From Trueperaceae bacterium (GTDB lineage Bacteria > Deinococcota > Deinococci > Deinococcales > Trueperaceae), in contig CP070651.1 of assembly GCA_020354625.1 (NCBI GenBank), positions 1,495,799 to 1,534,373 on the forward strand: 38,575 nt of DNA, read 5' to 3'. Every line of letters starts with the position of its first letter. Within the stretch, counting starts at the first letter, position 1. Position numbers and translations under genes: made by a program. The notes beneath the pieces are model-generated. The model was not told the DNA's origin. It saw only the letters and a program-made list of their open reading frames with translations, and did no database searches. Below, piece by piece: positions 32,268 to 38,575 of the stretch.

Positions 32268-32507
32268 ATGGCGATGCATAAGACGACGATCTATCTTCCC
32301 GAGAAGCTACGTCTCGATATCGAGGCCTTGGCCAGACGTGAAAAGCGTGCTCAAGCCGAGGTCATTCGTGAGGCGCTCGAGCGCTACATCGCCTCCAAGC
32401 CGAAGCCGGTGGCCAGCTTTATCGGCATGGCAGACGATGATCGTGTCAGCGCCGCCGAAAGCGAAGACTGGATTCATGAGGCGTGGGCAGAGGAGAAGAA
32501 GCATTGA
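32268..32507 (+). CDS. ribbon-helix-helix antitoxin (CopG/VapB type)
   Basis: 79 residues (ATG 32268). The second Met, ATG 32274, fits the leaderless promoter better and would give 77 residues. The N-terminal TTIYLPEKLRLDIEALARRE and then EVIREALERYI is a ribbon-helix-helix. The C-terminal part (VASFIGMADDDRVSAAESED) contains the Gly/Ala linker and acidic tail that contact the PIN toxin. Same general class as the RHH antitoxin at 8315 but paired with a PIN toxin here. The stop overlaps the toxin start as TTGA. Confidence 0.82.
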   Translation: MAMHKTTIYLPEKLRLDIEALARREKRAQAEVIREALERYIASKPKPVASFIGMADDDRVSAAESEDWIHEAWAEEKKH

Positions 32508-32905
32508 TAACGCTCGATACCTCTGCGGTGGTGGCCTTGGCCAACCGGGGTGACCCGGACCACGCAAGGGTCAACGAATCGTTCGTAGAGGACGGGGGAC
32601 CGTATTTCGTTCCGACAGGGATCCTTGCCGAGGTCTGCTACTTTCTCGAGACCAGATTCCATCCCGATGTGCTCGACGCGTTTCTGGATCATCTCGAGCG
32701 ATCCCTTTTCACACTCGATTGTGGCGAGGGAGATCTGGTGCGTATTCGGTCCTTGGTCCGCCGCTACGCCGATCTACCGCTCGGTTATGCGGATGCGGCT
32801 GTGATCGCTTGTGCCGAACGATTCGGTGGCAAAGTACTCACCCTCGACCGGCACTTCACCGTGGTGGCAAGTGAGGGGGCGATCGAGGTCTTCCCCTCGC
32901 GGTAG
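32504..32905 (+). CDS. vapC: VapC-like PIN domain toxin
   Basis: 133 residues from TTG 32504, sharing TTGA with the antitoxin stop. The ATG frame from 32483 would add residues lying within the antitoxin gene. Opening ITLDTSAVVALANRGDPDHA (first Asp), then ILAEVCYFLE (acidic residue), then LPLGYADAAVIACAERFGG (Asp) and VLTLDRHFTVV (Asp). All acidic positions of a VapC are present, so it is a probable RNase. Immediately downstream lies a fragment of a second M20 gene (32906-33070). Confidence 0.87.
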   Translation: MITLDTSAVVALANRGDPDHARVNESFVEDGGPYFVPTGILAEVCYFLETRFHPDVLDAFLDHLERSLFTLDCGEGDLVRIRSLVRRYADLPLGYADAAVIACAERFGGKVLTLDRHFTVVASEGAIEVFPSR

Positions 32906-33070
32906 CTGGTCAGTTGGGCGAGGAGTTCGTGAAGATCGCCGAGCACCCAGACATCGGTGATCTTCCCCTCGCGAATGAGGAGCGAGTCTTTGCCCAGGCG
33001 CTCCAGGCCACCTTTCTCGAGGGTTCGGTCGAGCGGGCGTTCGAGAAGATGAAGCGTTCGGCCCGGTCGG
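32906..33070 (+). pseudogene. fragment of a second M20-family (AbgB-like) gene
   Basis: Begins right after the VapC stop. Its translation NEERVFAQALQATFLEGSV and ERAFEKMKR matches DEERAFAKALQATFPEGSV and GRAFEEMKK of the intact gene at 30768, residues about 322-350. DNA identity is visible too (GCGCTCCAGGCCACC at 32998 and at 31752). No start codon, no other M20 blocks, and the frame runs on into unrelated sequence. It is a leftover of a tandem copy or of an exchange at this site, with the RHH-VapC module lying between the two copies. Confidence 0.7.
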
Positions 33071-33530
33071 GCGTCGCAACTCAAACCGGGTTAGCTATCT
33101 TGTCTCCGTCTTTGAGGATGATTCCTACGTGGCGGTAAAGGGATATGGCCACCCGGGAAAGTTTACCTAACTTGTCGAGAATGTATGTCTGTGACGGGGT
33201 GGTAAGAGAGAGGTAAGGGCTAGGAAAGGGGGAGGGATGCACACTGAGGACTATCCAGGGATGACACACGGCATGTTCAACCGTCATCCGTGGAAAGGAA
33301 AGGGGATGAAAACCGATGAACCAGTGTAAAGGGTAGGTTGGCTTCAACGAATGTGGTCACAAAGAGCGTTGGTGATACACGCCAAAGGCGTGACCAGGCC
33401 CTCCTACCCGTGAACTTGTCGGTGTCCGTACGGACAGAGTTAGGACCTACGGTGATGGACGCAGGGGAGAGGCCTTGGGAAGCCGTTCCCGAAGCCTATG
33501 CGACCAGATCACCCTCCAAGGAGGAGATCG
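33071..33530. promoter_or_regulatory. gene-free 460 nt with two palindromic sites upstream of a secreted protein gene
   Basis: TGTCCGTACGGACA (33423-33436) is a perfect 14 bp palindrome, the shape of a TetR-type operator, 94 nt before the next start. GGATGAC/GTCATCC (33259-33265 and 33283-33289) is an inverted repeat with a 17 nt spacer. No -35/-10 pair or further gene is convincingly visible. An open frame on the plus strand from 33338 overlaps the next gene and has no recognised domain. Confidence 0.5.
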
Positions 33531-34070
33531 ATGAAACGCTTGACCGTCTTAGTCGTAACCGCTATTCTTACCCTTTTGGTGACAACTGCAGTAGCCGGCA
33601 TGCCGGTGACCTTGACAGTGAACGATTCCGGTATCGACTTCGAAACGTACGGAGAGCATACCAGCTATATCCAGCTCGCCTTCGAGGATCATCAGCTCGA
33701 AGTCATCATGAGCGATACAAAGCTCATGAGTGCTCTGCCGGCGATCGATATCACGGTTCCGCCGGTCAACACCGAGGATCTGTTTGGGAATGAGGTCACG
33801 GCAGGTAACATCGAGCAGGTAGACGAAGTCGAACTGATCCGCTACGGTAACAATTTCCGAGGAATACAGGTCCATCACCCAGGGGTGAGCCTCAAAGAGG
33901 TGTCGACATCGTACCTCGCGGCCTTTGCGAAAATGGGCTTTACGTCTACTCTCGACTCGCACTCTAACCACAACGTGCAGATCTACTATTTGGATCAAGG
34001 CGATGACCACTTGCGAGCCGTTTTTCACCGGCTAGGTGACGAGGTCGAAGCCTTCTTGTACGGTTTGTAA
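33531..34070 (+). CDS. small secreted protein of unknown function
   Basis: 179 residues from ATG 33531, chosen because AAGGAGGA lies 5 nt upstream. The frame extends to 33498 but this site is perfect. Residues 1-~23 are a clean signal peptide (MKRLTVLVVTAILTLLVTTAVA then G). The mature part has no domain I recognise. It has Asp/Glu-rich patches (DDHLRAVFHRLGDEVEAF), motifs such as VNTEDLFGNEVTAG and a possible beta-sheet fold, and no Cys or membrane segment, so it is probably periplasmic or extracellular. A strong hairpin (34122-34145) follows. A palindromic operator-like site upstream suggests conditional expression. Confidence 0.65.
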   Translation: MKRLTVLVVTAILTLLVTTAVAGMPVTLTVNDSGIDFETYGEHTSYIQLAFEDHQLEVIMSDTKLMSALPAIDITVPPVNTEDLFGNEVTAGNIEQVDEVELIRYGNNFRGIQVHHPGVSLKEVSTSYLAAFAKMGFTSTLDSHSNHNVQIYYLDQGDDHLRAVFHRLGDEVEAFLYGL

Positions 34071-34121
34071 GCCACTTTCAGACAGGGGTGTCTGCCTCGA
34101 GCAGATCGCCAGGAGTCTCGT

Positions 34122-34145
34122 GGGCTGGGAAGATCTTCCCAGCCC
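34122..34145 (+). terminator. hairpin terminator after the secreted protein gene
   Basis: GGGCTGGGAAGA (34122-34133) followed by its exact reverse complement TCTTCCCAGCCC (34134-34145): a 12 bp GC-rich stem with no unpaired loop beyond the tip bases, followed by GTCCCGTTTGTCT. The T-tract is short. A smaller hairpin, AGACA-GGGG-TGTCT (34080-34093), lies between the stop and this one. Confidence 0.65.
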
Positions 34146-34186
34146 GTCCCGTTTGTCTAAAGACTCGATGAAGGGAGACATCGCTG

Positions 34187-34279
34187 ATGCAATCACACCC
34201 GTTCTTTCGCTCTACGACGCTTGGCAACGGCGCTATGAAGGTGGGAGCCCGGGCTGCGGTTTTCTCGCTGTTTCTATAG
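34187..34279 (+). other. 30-codon open frame with a good ribosome site, possible gene start remnant
   Basis: ATG 34187 follows AAGGGAGA by 9 nt. The frame reads MQSHPFFRSTTLGNGAMKVG and then ARAAVFSLFL, and ends in TAG. The MKVGARAAVFSLFL piece looks like the start of a signal peptide, so this may be the cut-off head of a secreted protein gene. Too short to be sure it is translated. Confidence 0.25.
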
Positions 34280-34317
34280 CCGCGTCTGTCTAGGCAAACT
34301 CCTTCACAGATACGGGC

Positions 34318-34339
34318 GTAATTACGCTATAATTACATC
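34318..34339 (+). promoter_or_regulatory. inverted repeat and leaderless promoter of AbrB-MazF module 2
   Basis: GTAATTA-CGCTA-TAATTAC (34318-34336), perfect 7 bp arms. TATAAT occupies 34328-34333, and the ATG at 34340 is 6 nt later. There is no Shine-Dalgarno. TTCACA (34303-34308) is a possible -35 with a long 19 nt spacer. Confidence 0.65.
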
Positions 34340-34597
34340 ATGGCGGAACTCATTCGAATTGGCAATTCCAGAGGCGTCCGAATTCCCAAAGCGCTGATCG
34401 ATCAGGCGGGGCTAGAAGGTGGTGAGTTGGAACTCAAAGTGGTGCGAGGCGGCCTGCTCATCAGACCCCTCAAACGGCCGCGTCAAGGCTGGCGCGAGGC
34501 CGTCGACGCAGCGCTCGAGCATTGCCAGGTCGAAGACGAGCAAGCGTGGCTCGAGGCTGACCTCGACAGCGAGCTCGACAAGTTTCCATCTCCCTAG
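34340..34597 (+). CDS. AbrB/MazE-type antitoxin, module 2
   Basis: 85 residues. The N-terminus MAELIRIGNSRGVRIPKALI and then GGELELKVVRGGLLIRP is a swapped-hairpin AbrB domain. The C-terminal half is helical and acidic (AALEHCQVEDEQAWLEADL). It pairs with the MazF gene 5 nt downstream. ATG 34340 directly follows a leaderless promoter. Related to but distinct from the antitoxin at 30167. Confidence 0.85.
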   Translation: MAELIRIGNSRGVRIPKALIDQAGLEGGELELKVVRGGLLIRPLKRPRQGWREAVDAALEHCQVEDEQAWLEADLDSELDKFPSP

Positions 34598-34602
34598 ACC
34601 TC

Positions 34603-34923
34603 GTGCACGTCAATCGCTTCGAGGTCTACCGTGTCAACCTCGAGCCTTCCAAAGGCAGCGAGATGAACAAGATGCGCCCTTGTGTAGTGCTGTCACCCGA
34701 CGAACTCAATCGCTTGGCAACGGTCATCGTCGCCCCCTTGACCAGCCGAGGCTTCGAGTTTCCGAGCCGGGTTCCCTGCACCTTCCGGGGGAAGCAGGCC
34801 CTGATCCTTCTCGATCACCTCCGCGCCGTCGATAAGGTGCGGCTTGGGGACTTGCTCGGGGTCATCGATCTGGAGAGCCAGCAGGAGGTCTGCGACACGC
34901 TTCAGGAGATGTTCGCCTGGTGA
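34603..34923 (+). CDS. MazF-like endoribonuclease toxin, module 2
   Basis: 106 residues from GTG 34603, 5 nt after the antitoxin stop. RFEVYRVNLEPSKGSEMNKM followed by RPCVVLSPDELN, then VIVAPLTSRGFEFPSRVPC, then LILLDHLRAVDKVRLG and LQEMFAW. This is the usual MazF order with the EMNKxRP motif and PLTS. It is the last toxin of the run and reads toward the HigA gene on the other strand. Confidence 0.87.
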   Translation: MHVNRFEVYRVNLEPSKGSEMNKMRPCVVLSPDELNRLATVIVAPLTSRGFEFPSRVPCTFRGKQALILLDHLRAVDKVRLGDLLGVIDLESQQEVCDTLQEMFAW

Positions 34924-34998
34924 GGTTGATTGCCGTAAGGCAAGGGTTTGGCAGGCTCTTCACACGTTGCCACGTCGCCCCCATCGCTCCTTGGGAAC

Positions 34999-35412
34999 CT
35001 ATAAAAAAGCTCCCGGGTTGGTGTGGAAGCGCTTCGCCAGTCGCTTGGCTAGCTCCTTGCTGATGGTCCGCTTTCCGCTTAGGATCTTTGACAGCAAGGT
35101 GCGGTGAGCGATCCCTTCACGCTCGAGGTCGCTCTGATTCAGACCGTGCTGATCCATGTAGAAGGCCAGCATCTCGGCGGGGTCCGCTTCAGGGATATCC
35201 TCGTGCTCTTGTTCCCAGTCTTGCAGGTAGTGGCTGACCAGGTCGAAGAGGGATGCAAAGGGCTCTTCGTCGCAGTTTTGCGCGTCGGTCAGCTCATTCA
35301 ATAAGCTGAGGAGGCTGAGGTAATCCGCTTCTGTTTGGGGACGTTGTAGACCCCCACTGCGCGCCTGGAACACTTCCCAAGCAGCTATGATGGTATCACG
35401 ATCGGCGATCAT
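34999..35412 (-). CDS. HigA-like antitoxin / HTH regulator without a toxin partner
   Basis: 137 residues. Residues ~20-80 are a helical dimerisation part (LSLLSLLNELTDAQNCDEEP; FDLVSHYLQDWEQEHEDI). The C-terminal ~60 form an HTH (MLAFYMDQHGLNQSDLEREG; LLSKILSGKRTISKELAKRL), the order seen in HigA of HigBA and in Xre-like regulators. No RelE/HigB-like frame is present in the flanks (34924-34998 and 35413-35522), so it is an orphan antitoxin or a stand-alone regulator. A direct repeat ATGTCACA (35427-35434, 35444-35451) upstream is its likely operator, and TTGACA lies in it on the minus strand. Confidence 0.78.
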   Translation of the reverse strand: MIADRDTIIAAWEVFQARSGGLQRPQTEADYLSLLSLLNELTDAQNCDEEPFASLFDLVSHYLQDWEQEHEDIPEADPAEMLAFYMDQHGLNQSDLEREGIAHRTLLSKILSGKRTISKELAKRLAKRFHTNPGAFL

Positions 35413-35426
35413 ACCGGTCTTCCATC

Positions 35427-35451
35427 ATGTCACAGTTGTCAATATGTCACA
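35427..35451 (-). promoter_or_regulatory. direct repeat upstream of the HigA-like gene
   Basis: ATGTCACA occurs at 35427-35434 and 35444-35451, 17 nt apart, in the same orientation. TTGACA on the minus strand (35442-35437) is a -35 candidate. A good -10 box is not visible. The direct repeat rather than an inverted one is unusual for HigA operators. Confidence 0.45.
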
Positions 35452-35522
35452 TCTTTTCCTGGTAAGTCATTGGGAAAAGGGGTTGCTGTAGCAGGTGTAT
35501 CGAGTAGTGTAAGCTGCAACGC

Positions 35523-36344
35523 ATGCAAGGCATCGATCATCTCACCATCGACCGTCTCATCGTCGACATGGACGGCGTGCTGTGGCACGGTGACACCCCC
35601 GTCCCCGGGCTCACCGACTTCTTCGCCACCCTGGACGCTCTCGACATCCCCTTTGTGCTGGCCACCAACAACGCCATGAGGGTCGCCGACCAGTACACCG
35701 AGAAGCTCGCGCGCTTCGGGGTCGCGGTTGCTCCGGAGCGGATCCTCACCTCATCCGAAGCGACCGCGAGCTACCTGCGGCGCACCTTTCCCGAAGCGGA
35801 CCGCGTCTACGTGGTGGGGGAGTCGGGCCTGGCTCGAGCCGTGCTCGAGCAGGGCTTCGAAGTCCTCGGACCCGCCGAGGTGCGCTCCGGAGCGCGCGCG
35901 CCCTTGGTGGTGGCCGGCTTGACCCGGGATGCCCTCAGCTACGAACTGCTGGCGATGGCCAACATCCTCATCCGCCAGGGAGCCCGCTTCGTCGCCACCA
36001 ACCACGACGCCACCTTCCCGACCGAGATCGGGCAGTTGCCCGGTGCGGGCGCCATCGTCTCGTTTCTGGAGACCTCGACAGGGGAGACGGCGACCGTGAT
36101 CGGCAAACCGAACCCCCACATGTTCGAAGAGGCGCTCGTTCGCTTGGGTGGCTCGGCCCAGGGCGTGGCGGTGGTCGGCGACCGTCTGCAGACCGATATC
36201 GCCGGTGGTAAGGCCGCGGGCCTGCAGACCATCATGGTCCTCTCGGGCATCTCCACGCGTGAAGATATCGAAACGAGCGGCATCCGCCCCGACGCGGTGG
36301 TCCAGGACATCACCGAATTGGCTCGAGCGCTGCGGGGACGGTGA
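35523..36344 (+). CDS. HAD-superfamily phosphatase, NagD-like (HAD-IIA)
   Basis: 273 residues. Motif I IVDMDGVLWHGD carries the nucleophile Asp and the following Asp; motif II is LATNN; motif III ATVIGKPNPHMF carries the Lys; motif IV VVGDRLQTDI carries the acidic pair. The cap domain is of the C2/NagD type. Family members dephosphorylate nucleotides or sugar phosphates (UMP, phosphoglycolate, p-nitrophenyl phosphate). Start ATG 35523. There is no ribosome site but a TAAGCT lies 7 nt upstream, so it may be leaderless. Its stop faces the convergent isomerase stop, 28 nt away. Confidence 0.88.
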   Translation: MQGIDHLTIDRLIVDMDGVLWHGDTPVPGLTDFFATLDALDIPFVLATNNAMRVADQYTEKLARFGVAVAPERILTSSEATASYLRRTFPEADRVYVVGESGLARAVLEQGFEVLGPAEVRSGARAPLVVAGLTRDALSYELLAMANILIRQGARFVATNHDATFPTEIGQLPGAGAIVSFLETSTGETATVIGKPNPHMFEEALVRLGGSAQGVAVVGDRLQTDIAGGKAAGLQTIMVLSGISTREDIETSGIRPDAVVQDITELARALRGR

Positions 36345-36372
36345 GTCGAGGGGGGTCGGCGGAGGGTGGTGC

Positions 36373-37176
36373 TTAGCGGGCGCCGCAGGCCTGTAGCGAC
36401 GCCTGCATGTGGCCGCGGGCTTCAGCTGCGATTACGCAGCACTGCTCGAGCGTGTGGCCTTTGGCCCTGGTGCCGATGACCTCGAGGTTGAGGGGCCCCT
36501 GGTAGCCGTGGCGGTGCAAGGTGGCGACGTAGCCGAGCAGATCGATGTCGCCGCGGCCGTTGGCTTGATCCTCGGGTTCTCCCGGCCCCTGTTGGCGGCC
36601 TTTGCAGTCGCGGATGTGGACGTGCTTGATCCGCGAGATGACCGCTCCGAGCGCCTCGACCGCGTCCTCGCCGGCGCGGTGAATGTGCGACGGGTCCATG
36701 TCGAGCCCGAAGGCCGGTGAGGTGATGGCGTTGAGCACCCGCAGGCTGGTAGGGGTGTTATAGATGGCGGCGCCGACGTGGGCCTTGACACAGAGCGTCA
36801 CTCCGTAGCGCTGGGCCATGTCGGCCAGTTTGCCGAGCGAGTCGATCGAGGCCTGCAGGCTCTCCTCGTCGCCTTCGGTGCCGCCGGGGCCGCAGTTGAT
36901 GATGGGGATGCCGATCTCGGCGGCGGCCTGGAAGGCTTGTTCCATGATGTCCGGGTCCTGCTTCGGTTGCTCCATGGCCAGCAGCTCGAGGCCGTAGGCC
37001 TTGGACAGGTTCTGGATCTCAGCGATCTGCTCGCGCCAGCGGGTCAGGTCCAGGTGGTCGCTCATCTCGGGAATGGCGGAGAGCTCGATCCCGTCATAGC
37101 CGGACATGGCCAGGTACTTGAAGGAAGTCTCCATGTCGAAGCTGCCGAACAGGACCGAATTTGCACCTAGTTTCAT
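36373..37176 (-). CDS. sugar phosphate isomerase/epimerase (AP endonuclease 2-like TIM barrel)
   Basis: 267 residues of the xylose isomerase-like TIM barrel family. Metal ligands likely from LLAMEQP (Glu), GLDMDPSHIHRAG (Asp, His), KHVHIRDCKG (His, Asp) and NLEVIG (Glu). Such proteins isomerise or epimerise sugars or inositols, for example hydroxypyruvate isomerase, tagatose epimerase or IolE/IolI. It is downstream of the sulfatase-like gene by 9 nt in the same direction, so they probably form an operon, and a role on a sugar released from a sulfated or phosphorylated substrate is plausible. Start ATG 37176 gives the usual MKLGANSVLFG N-terminus. Confidence 0.82.
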   Translation of the reverse strand: MKLGANSVLFGSFDMETSFKYLAMSGYDGIELSAIPEMSDHLDLTRWREQIAEIQNLSKAYGLELLAMEQPKQDPDIMEQAFQAAAEIGIPIINCGPGGTEGDEESLQASIDSLGKLADMAQRYGVTLCVKAHVGAAIYNTPTSLRVLNAITSPAFGLDMDPSHIHRAGEDAVEALGAVISRIKHVHIRDCKGRQQGPGEPEDQANGRGDIDLLGYVATLHRHGYQGPLNLEVIGTRAKGHTLEQCCVIAAEARGHMQASLQACGAR

Positions 37177-37185
37177 CGTTTCAAC

Positions 37186-38575
37186 CTACTCTTCCTTGCG
37201 GGATTGCGCCTGGAGGCGAGCCCCCTGGCTTACGTCGCCGATGTGCAGGGTGTCATAGGCCTGCTGTGAGGTCTTGAAGGCCCCAACGCCCTTGTGGCCG
37301 TGCCAATCGCCTTGGATGTGGATCGGGTTGGTCAGGCCGGTTTCGCGCTCACGCTTCTCGATCCAGGCCTCCATTCGACCCGTAAGCAGCGCCACCATCT
37401 CCGGCTCGCTCGCAGCCAAGTTTTCGTTCTCTTCAGGATCATGCACCAAGTTGTAGAGTTCGACCTCGGGCTTGAAGTGGAAGTCGGGCTCGAGCGCCCG
37501 GATCAGCTTCCACTCTGGGGTGCGCCAGCCGTGCTTGCGCTTCCAGGTGCACTCGGTGAGGTAGATCTCGCTCTCGAACGACGCCTCTTCGCCCCGCACC
37601 AGCGCCATCAGGCTGCGCCCGTCGAAGCGCTTCTCGCTGGGCCAGTCGATATTGGTGGTATCGAAGCCGGCCAGCTCGAGCAGGGTCGGCAGCAGGTCCT
37701 TGTGCTGGTTGAAGCCCGCCACGCGCTTGCCCGCCGGTACCTTGCGGGGGTAGCGGATGATGAGCGGCACGTGCAGCACGTTGTCGTAGATGCCGTGGTG
37801 GTCGAACCAGCACTCGTGATCGTAGAGGGTCTCACCGTGATCACCGTTCACGACCACGATGGTGTCGTCGAGAATTCCGTGGGCCTCGAGCGCGGTGAAG
37901 ATGGAGGGTATGCAGGCGTCCATGTAGGCGATAGCGCCGTCGTACTGGGCGATCACGTAATCCTTGTCGCTGATGCCAGGAGGCATCCAGGTAGCGAAGA
38001 AGTCCCGGAACGGCTTGAAGGCCATGACCGGCTCCATCGAAGTGTTGTCCGGGTCGGTCTCGTCGCCGTGGTAGAACATCCGCTCATAAGGTTCGGGTGG
38101 CAGGTAGGGTGCGTGCGGGTCCATGTGCCGCAAGAACAGGAAGAACGGCTCGTCGTTGGCGATCAGGCGCTCGAGCTCCGGTAGGGCCACCTCGTTGAGA
38201 TTCTGCGCCTTGGGGCTGCGCCCCTCGTTCCAGCTCCCCCAACCGGGATAGTCCAGGTAGCGCTCAAAGCCGCGCGAGCTGGGGTTGCCGCTGAAGCCGA
38301 CGCAGCTGGTGTCGTAGCCGAAGTCTCTGAAGATCTCGGCGGCGGTCTTGACCTCGCTTCGCAGCGGCCCCTGGTGCCGCAAGGCCACCACCTGGGTGCC
38401 GAAGCAGTCCATGCCGGAGAGCATCGAGGCGTAAGCGCTGGTGGTGGGAACGTGGGCGCTGTAGGTCCGTTCGAACAGCGTCCCCCCCTGGGCGAAGCGA
38501 TCGAGGTGAGGGGTGGTCAGACGGGAGTAGCCGTAGCAGCTCATGTGGTCGGCGCGCAGCGAGTCGATGCCTAGC
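37186..38575 (-). CDS. sulfatase-like hydrolase, 5' end beyond the window
   Basis: The frame continues to the window edge without a start: the visible N-terminus reads LGIDSLRADH just before MSCYGYSRLTTPHLDRFAQ. In sulfatases this stretch follows the first metal-ligand Asp. The nucleophile loop reads SAHVPTTSAYASMLSG. The canonical sulfatase signature C/S-x-P-S-R is not present, and Thr occupies the equivalent place. VNGDHGETLYDHECWFDHHG supplies the metal-binding Asp/His pair. C-terminal LTECTWKRKHGWRTPEWKLI is as in long sulfatases. Alkaline phosphatase superfamily; sulfate or phosphate ester hydrolase. At least 462 residues. Operon partner of the isomerase. Confidence 0.85.
   Translation of the reverse strand, partial: LGIDSLRADHMSCYGYSRLTTPHLDRFAQGGTLFERTYSAHVPTTSAYASMLSGMDCFGTQVVALRHQGPLRSEVKTAAEIFRDFGYDTSCVGFSGNPSSRGFERYLDYPGWGSWNEGRSPKAQNLNEVALPELERLIANDEPFFLFLRHMDPHAPYLPPEPYERMFYHGDETDPDNTSMEPVMAFKPFRDFFATWMPPGISDKDYVIAQYDGAIAYMDACIPSIFTALEAHGILDDTIVVVNGDHGETLYDHECWFDHHGIYDNVLHVPLIIRYPRKVPAGKRVAGFNQHKDLLPTLLELAGFDTTNIDWPSEKRFDGRSLMALVRGEEASFESEIYLTECTWKRKHGWRTPEWKLIRALEPDFHFKPEVELYNLVHDPEENENLAASEPEMVALLTGRMEAWIEKRERETGLTNPIHIQGDWHGHKGVGAFKTSQQAYDTLHIGDVSQGARLQAQSRKEE

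Noticed and set aside
33338-33793. 151-codon frame crossing the secreted protein start
   Set aside because: Overlaps the signal-peptide gene in another frame, lacks a ribosome site, and the gene at 33531 has a far better start and composition.
1-38575. CRISPR array, tRNA, rRNA or riboswitch
   Set aside because: No regularly spaced repeats, no tRNA cloverleaf with CCA context, no rRNA signature and no known riboswitch core recognised by eye on either strand. A covariance-model scan would be decisive.

Overview
This looks like chromosomal DNA of a free-living, saccharolytic, moderately high-GC bacterium. No rRNA, tRNA or universal marker gene is present, so the taxon cannot be fixed. Several promoters have a TANNNT-type -10 box 5-6 nt before the start codon (leaderless genes). 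This and the frequent CTCGAG hexamers would fit the Deinococcota (Trueperaceae-like), but that is a low-confidence guess and Chloroflexota or Actinomycetota remain possible.

Layout. (1) 1-8.1 kb: the edge of a probable transposase, an aldo/keto reductase, a very large adenylate cyclase-ATPase-TPR regulator, an extended SDR epimerase, a HicBA module and a split transketolase. (2) 8.3-18.5 kb: an RHH-MazF module, then the most interesting locus. It is a divergent seven-gene cluster: four B12-type radical SAM enzymes, two GNAT-like proteins and a GH3-type acyl-adenylating amide synthetase. I read it as an undescribed biosynthetic pathway for a small, probably acyl-amide-containing, metabolite. 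Its minus-strand arm is bracketed by two same-orientation copies of a ~110 bp element. (3) 18.5-19.5 kb: an internally deleted IS1634-like element with both terminal inverted repeats. (4) 19.5-24.2 kb: sugar-acid catabolism (enolase-superfamily dehydratase, UxuA-type mannonate dehydratase), a Fic protein with a striking operator over its start codon, and a SIS-domain aminosugar isomerase. (5) 24.3-35.4 kb: a dense run of toxin-antitoxin (TA) modules (two Xre-RES, Phd-VapC, AbrB-MazF, RHH-VapC, AbrB-MazF, an orphan HigA). It is interleaved with an alcohol dehydrogenase, an alpha/beta hydrolase, an O-methyltransferase, an M20 amidohydrolase, a small secreted protein and gene remnants. (6) 35.5-38.6 kb: a NagD-like HAD phosphatase, and a sulfatase-like hydrolase (cut by the window end) in operon with a sugar isomerase/epimerase.

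Two patterns run across the window. Eight TA modules occur in 30 kb. In six of them the toxin appears to begin at a non-ATG codon (GTG, TTG or CTG) sharing four bases, NTGA, with the antitoxin stop, so toxin translation would be coupled and weak. Several antitoxin or Fic promoters have inverted-repeat operators covering the -10 box and sometimes the start codon. The third pattern is decay around mobile or addiction modules: an orphan pre-peptidase-C-like tail beside an Xre-RES module, an M20 peptidase fragment beside RHH-VapC, and a deleted IS. This points to repeated insertion and deletion at the locus.
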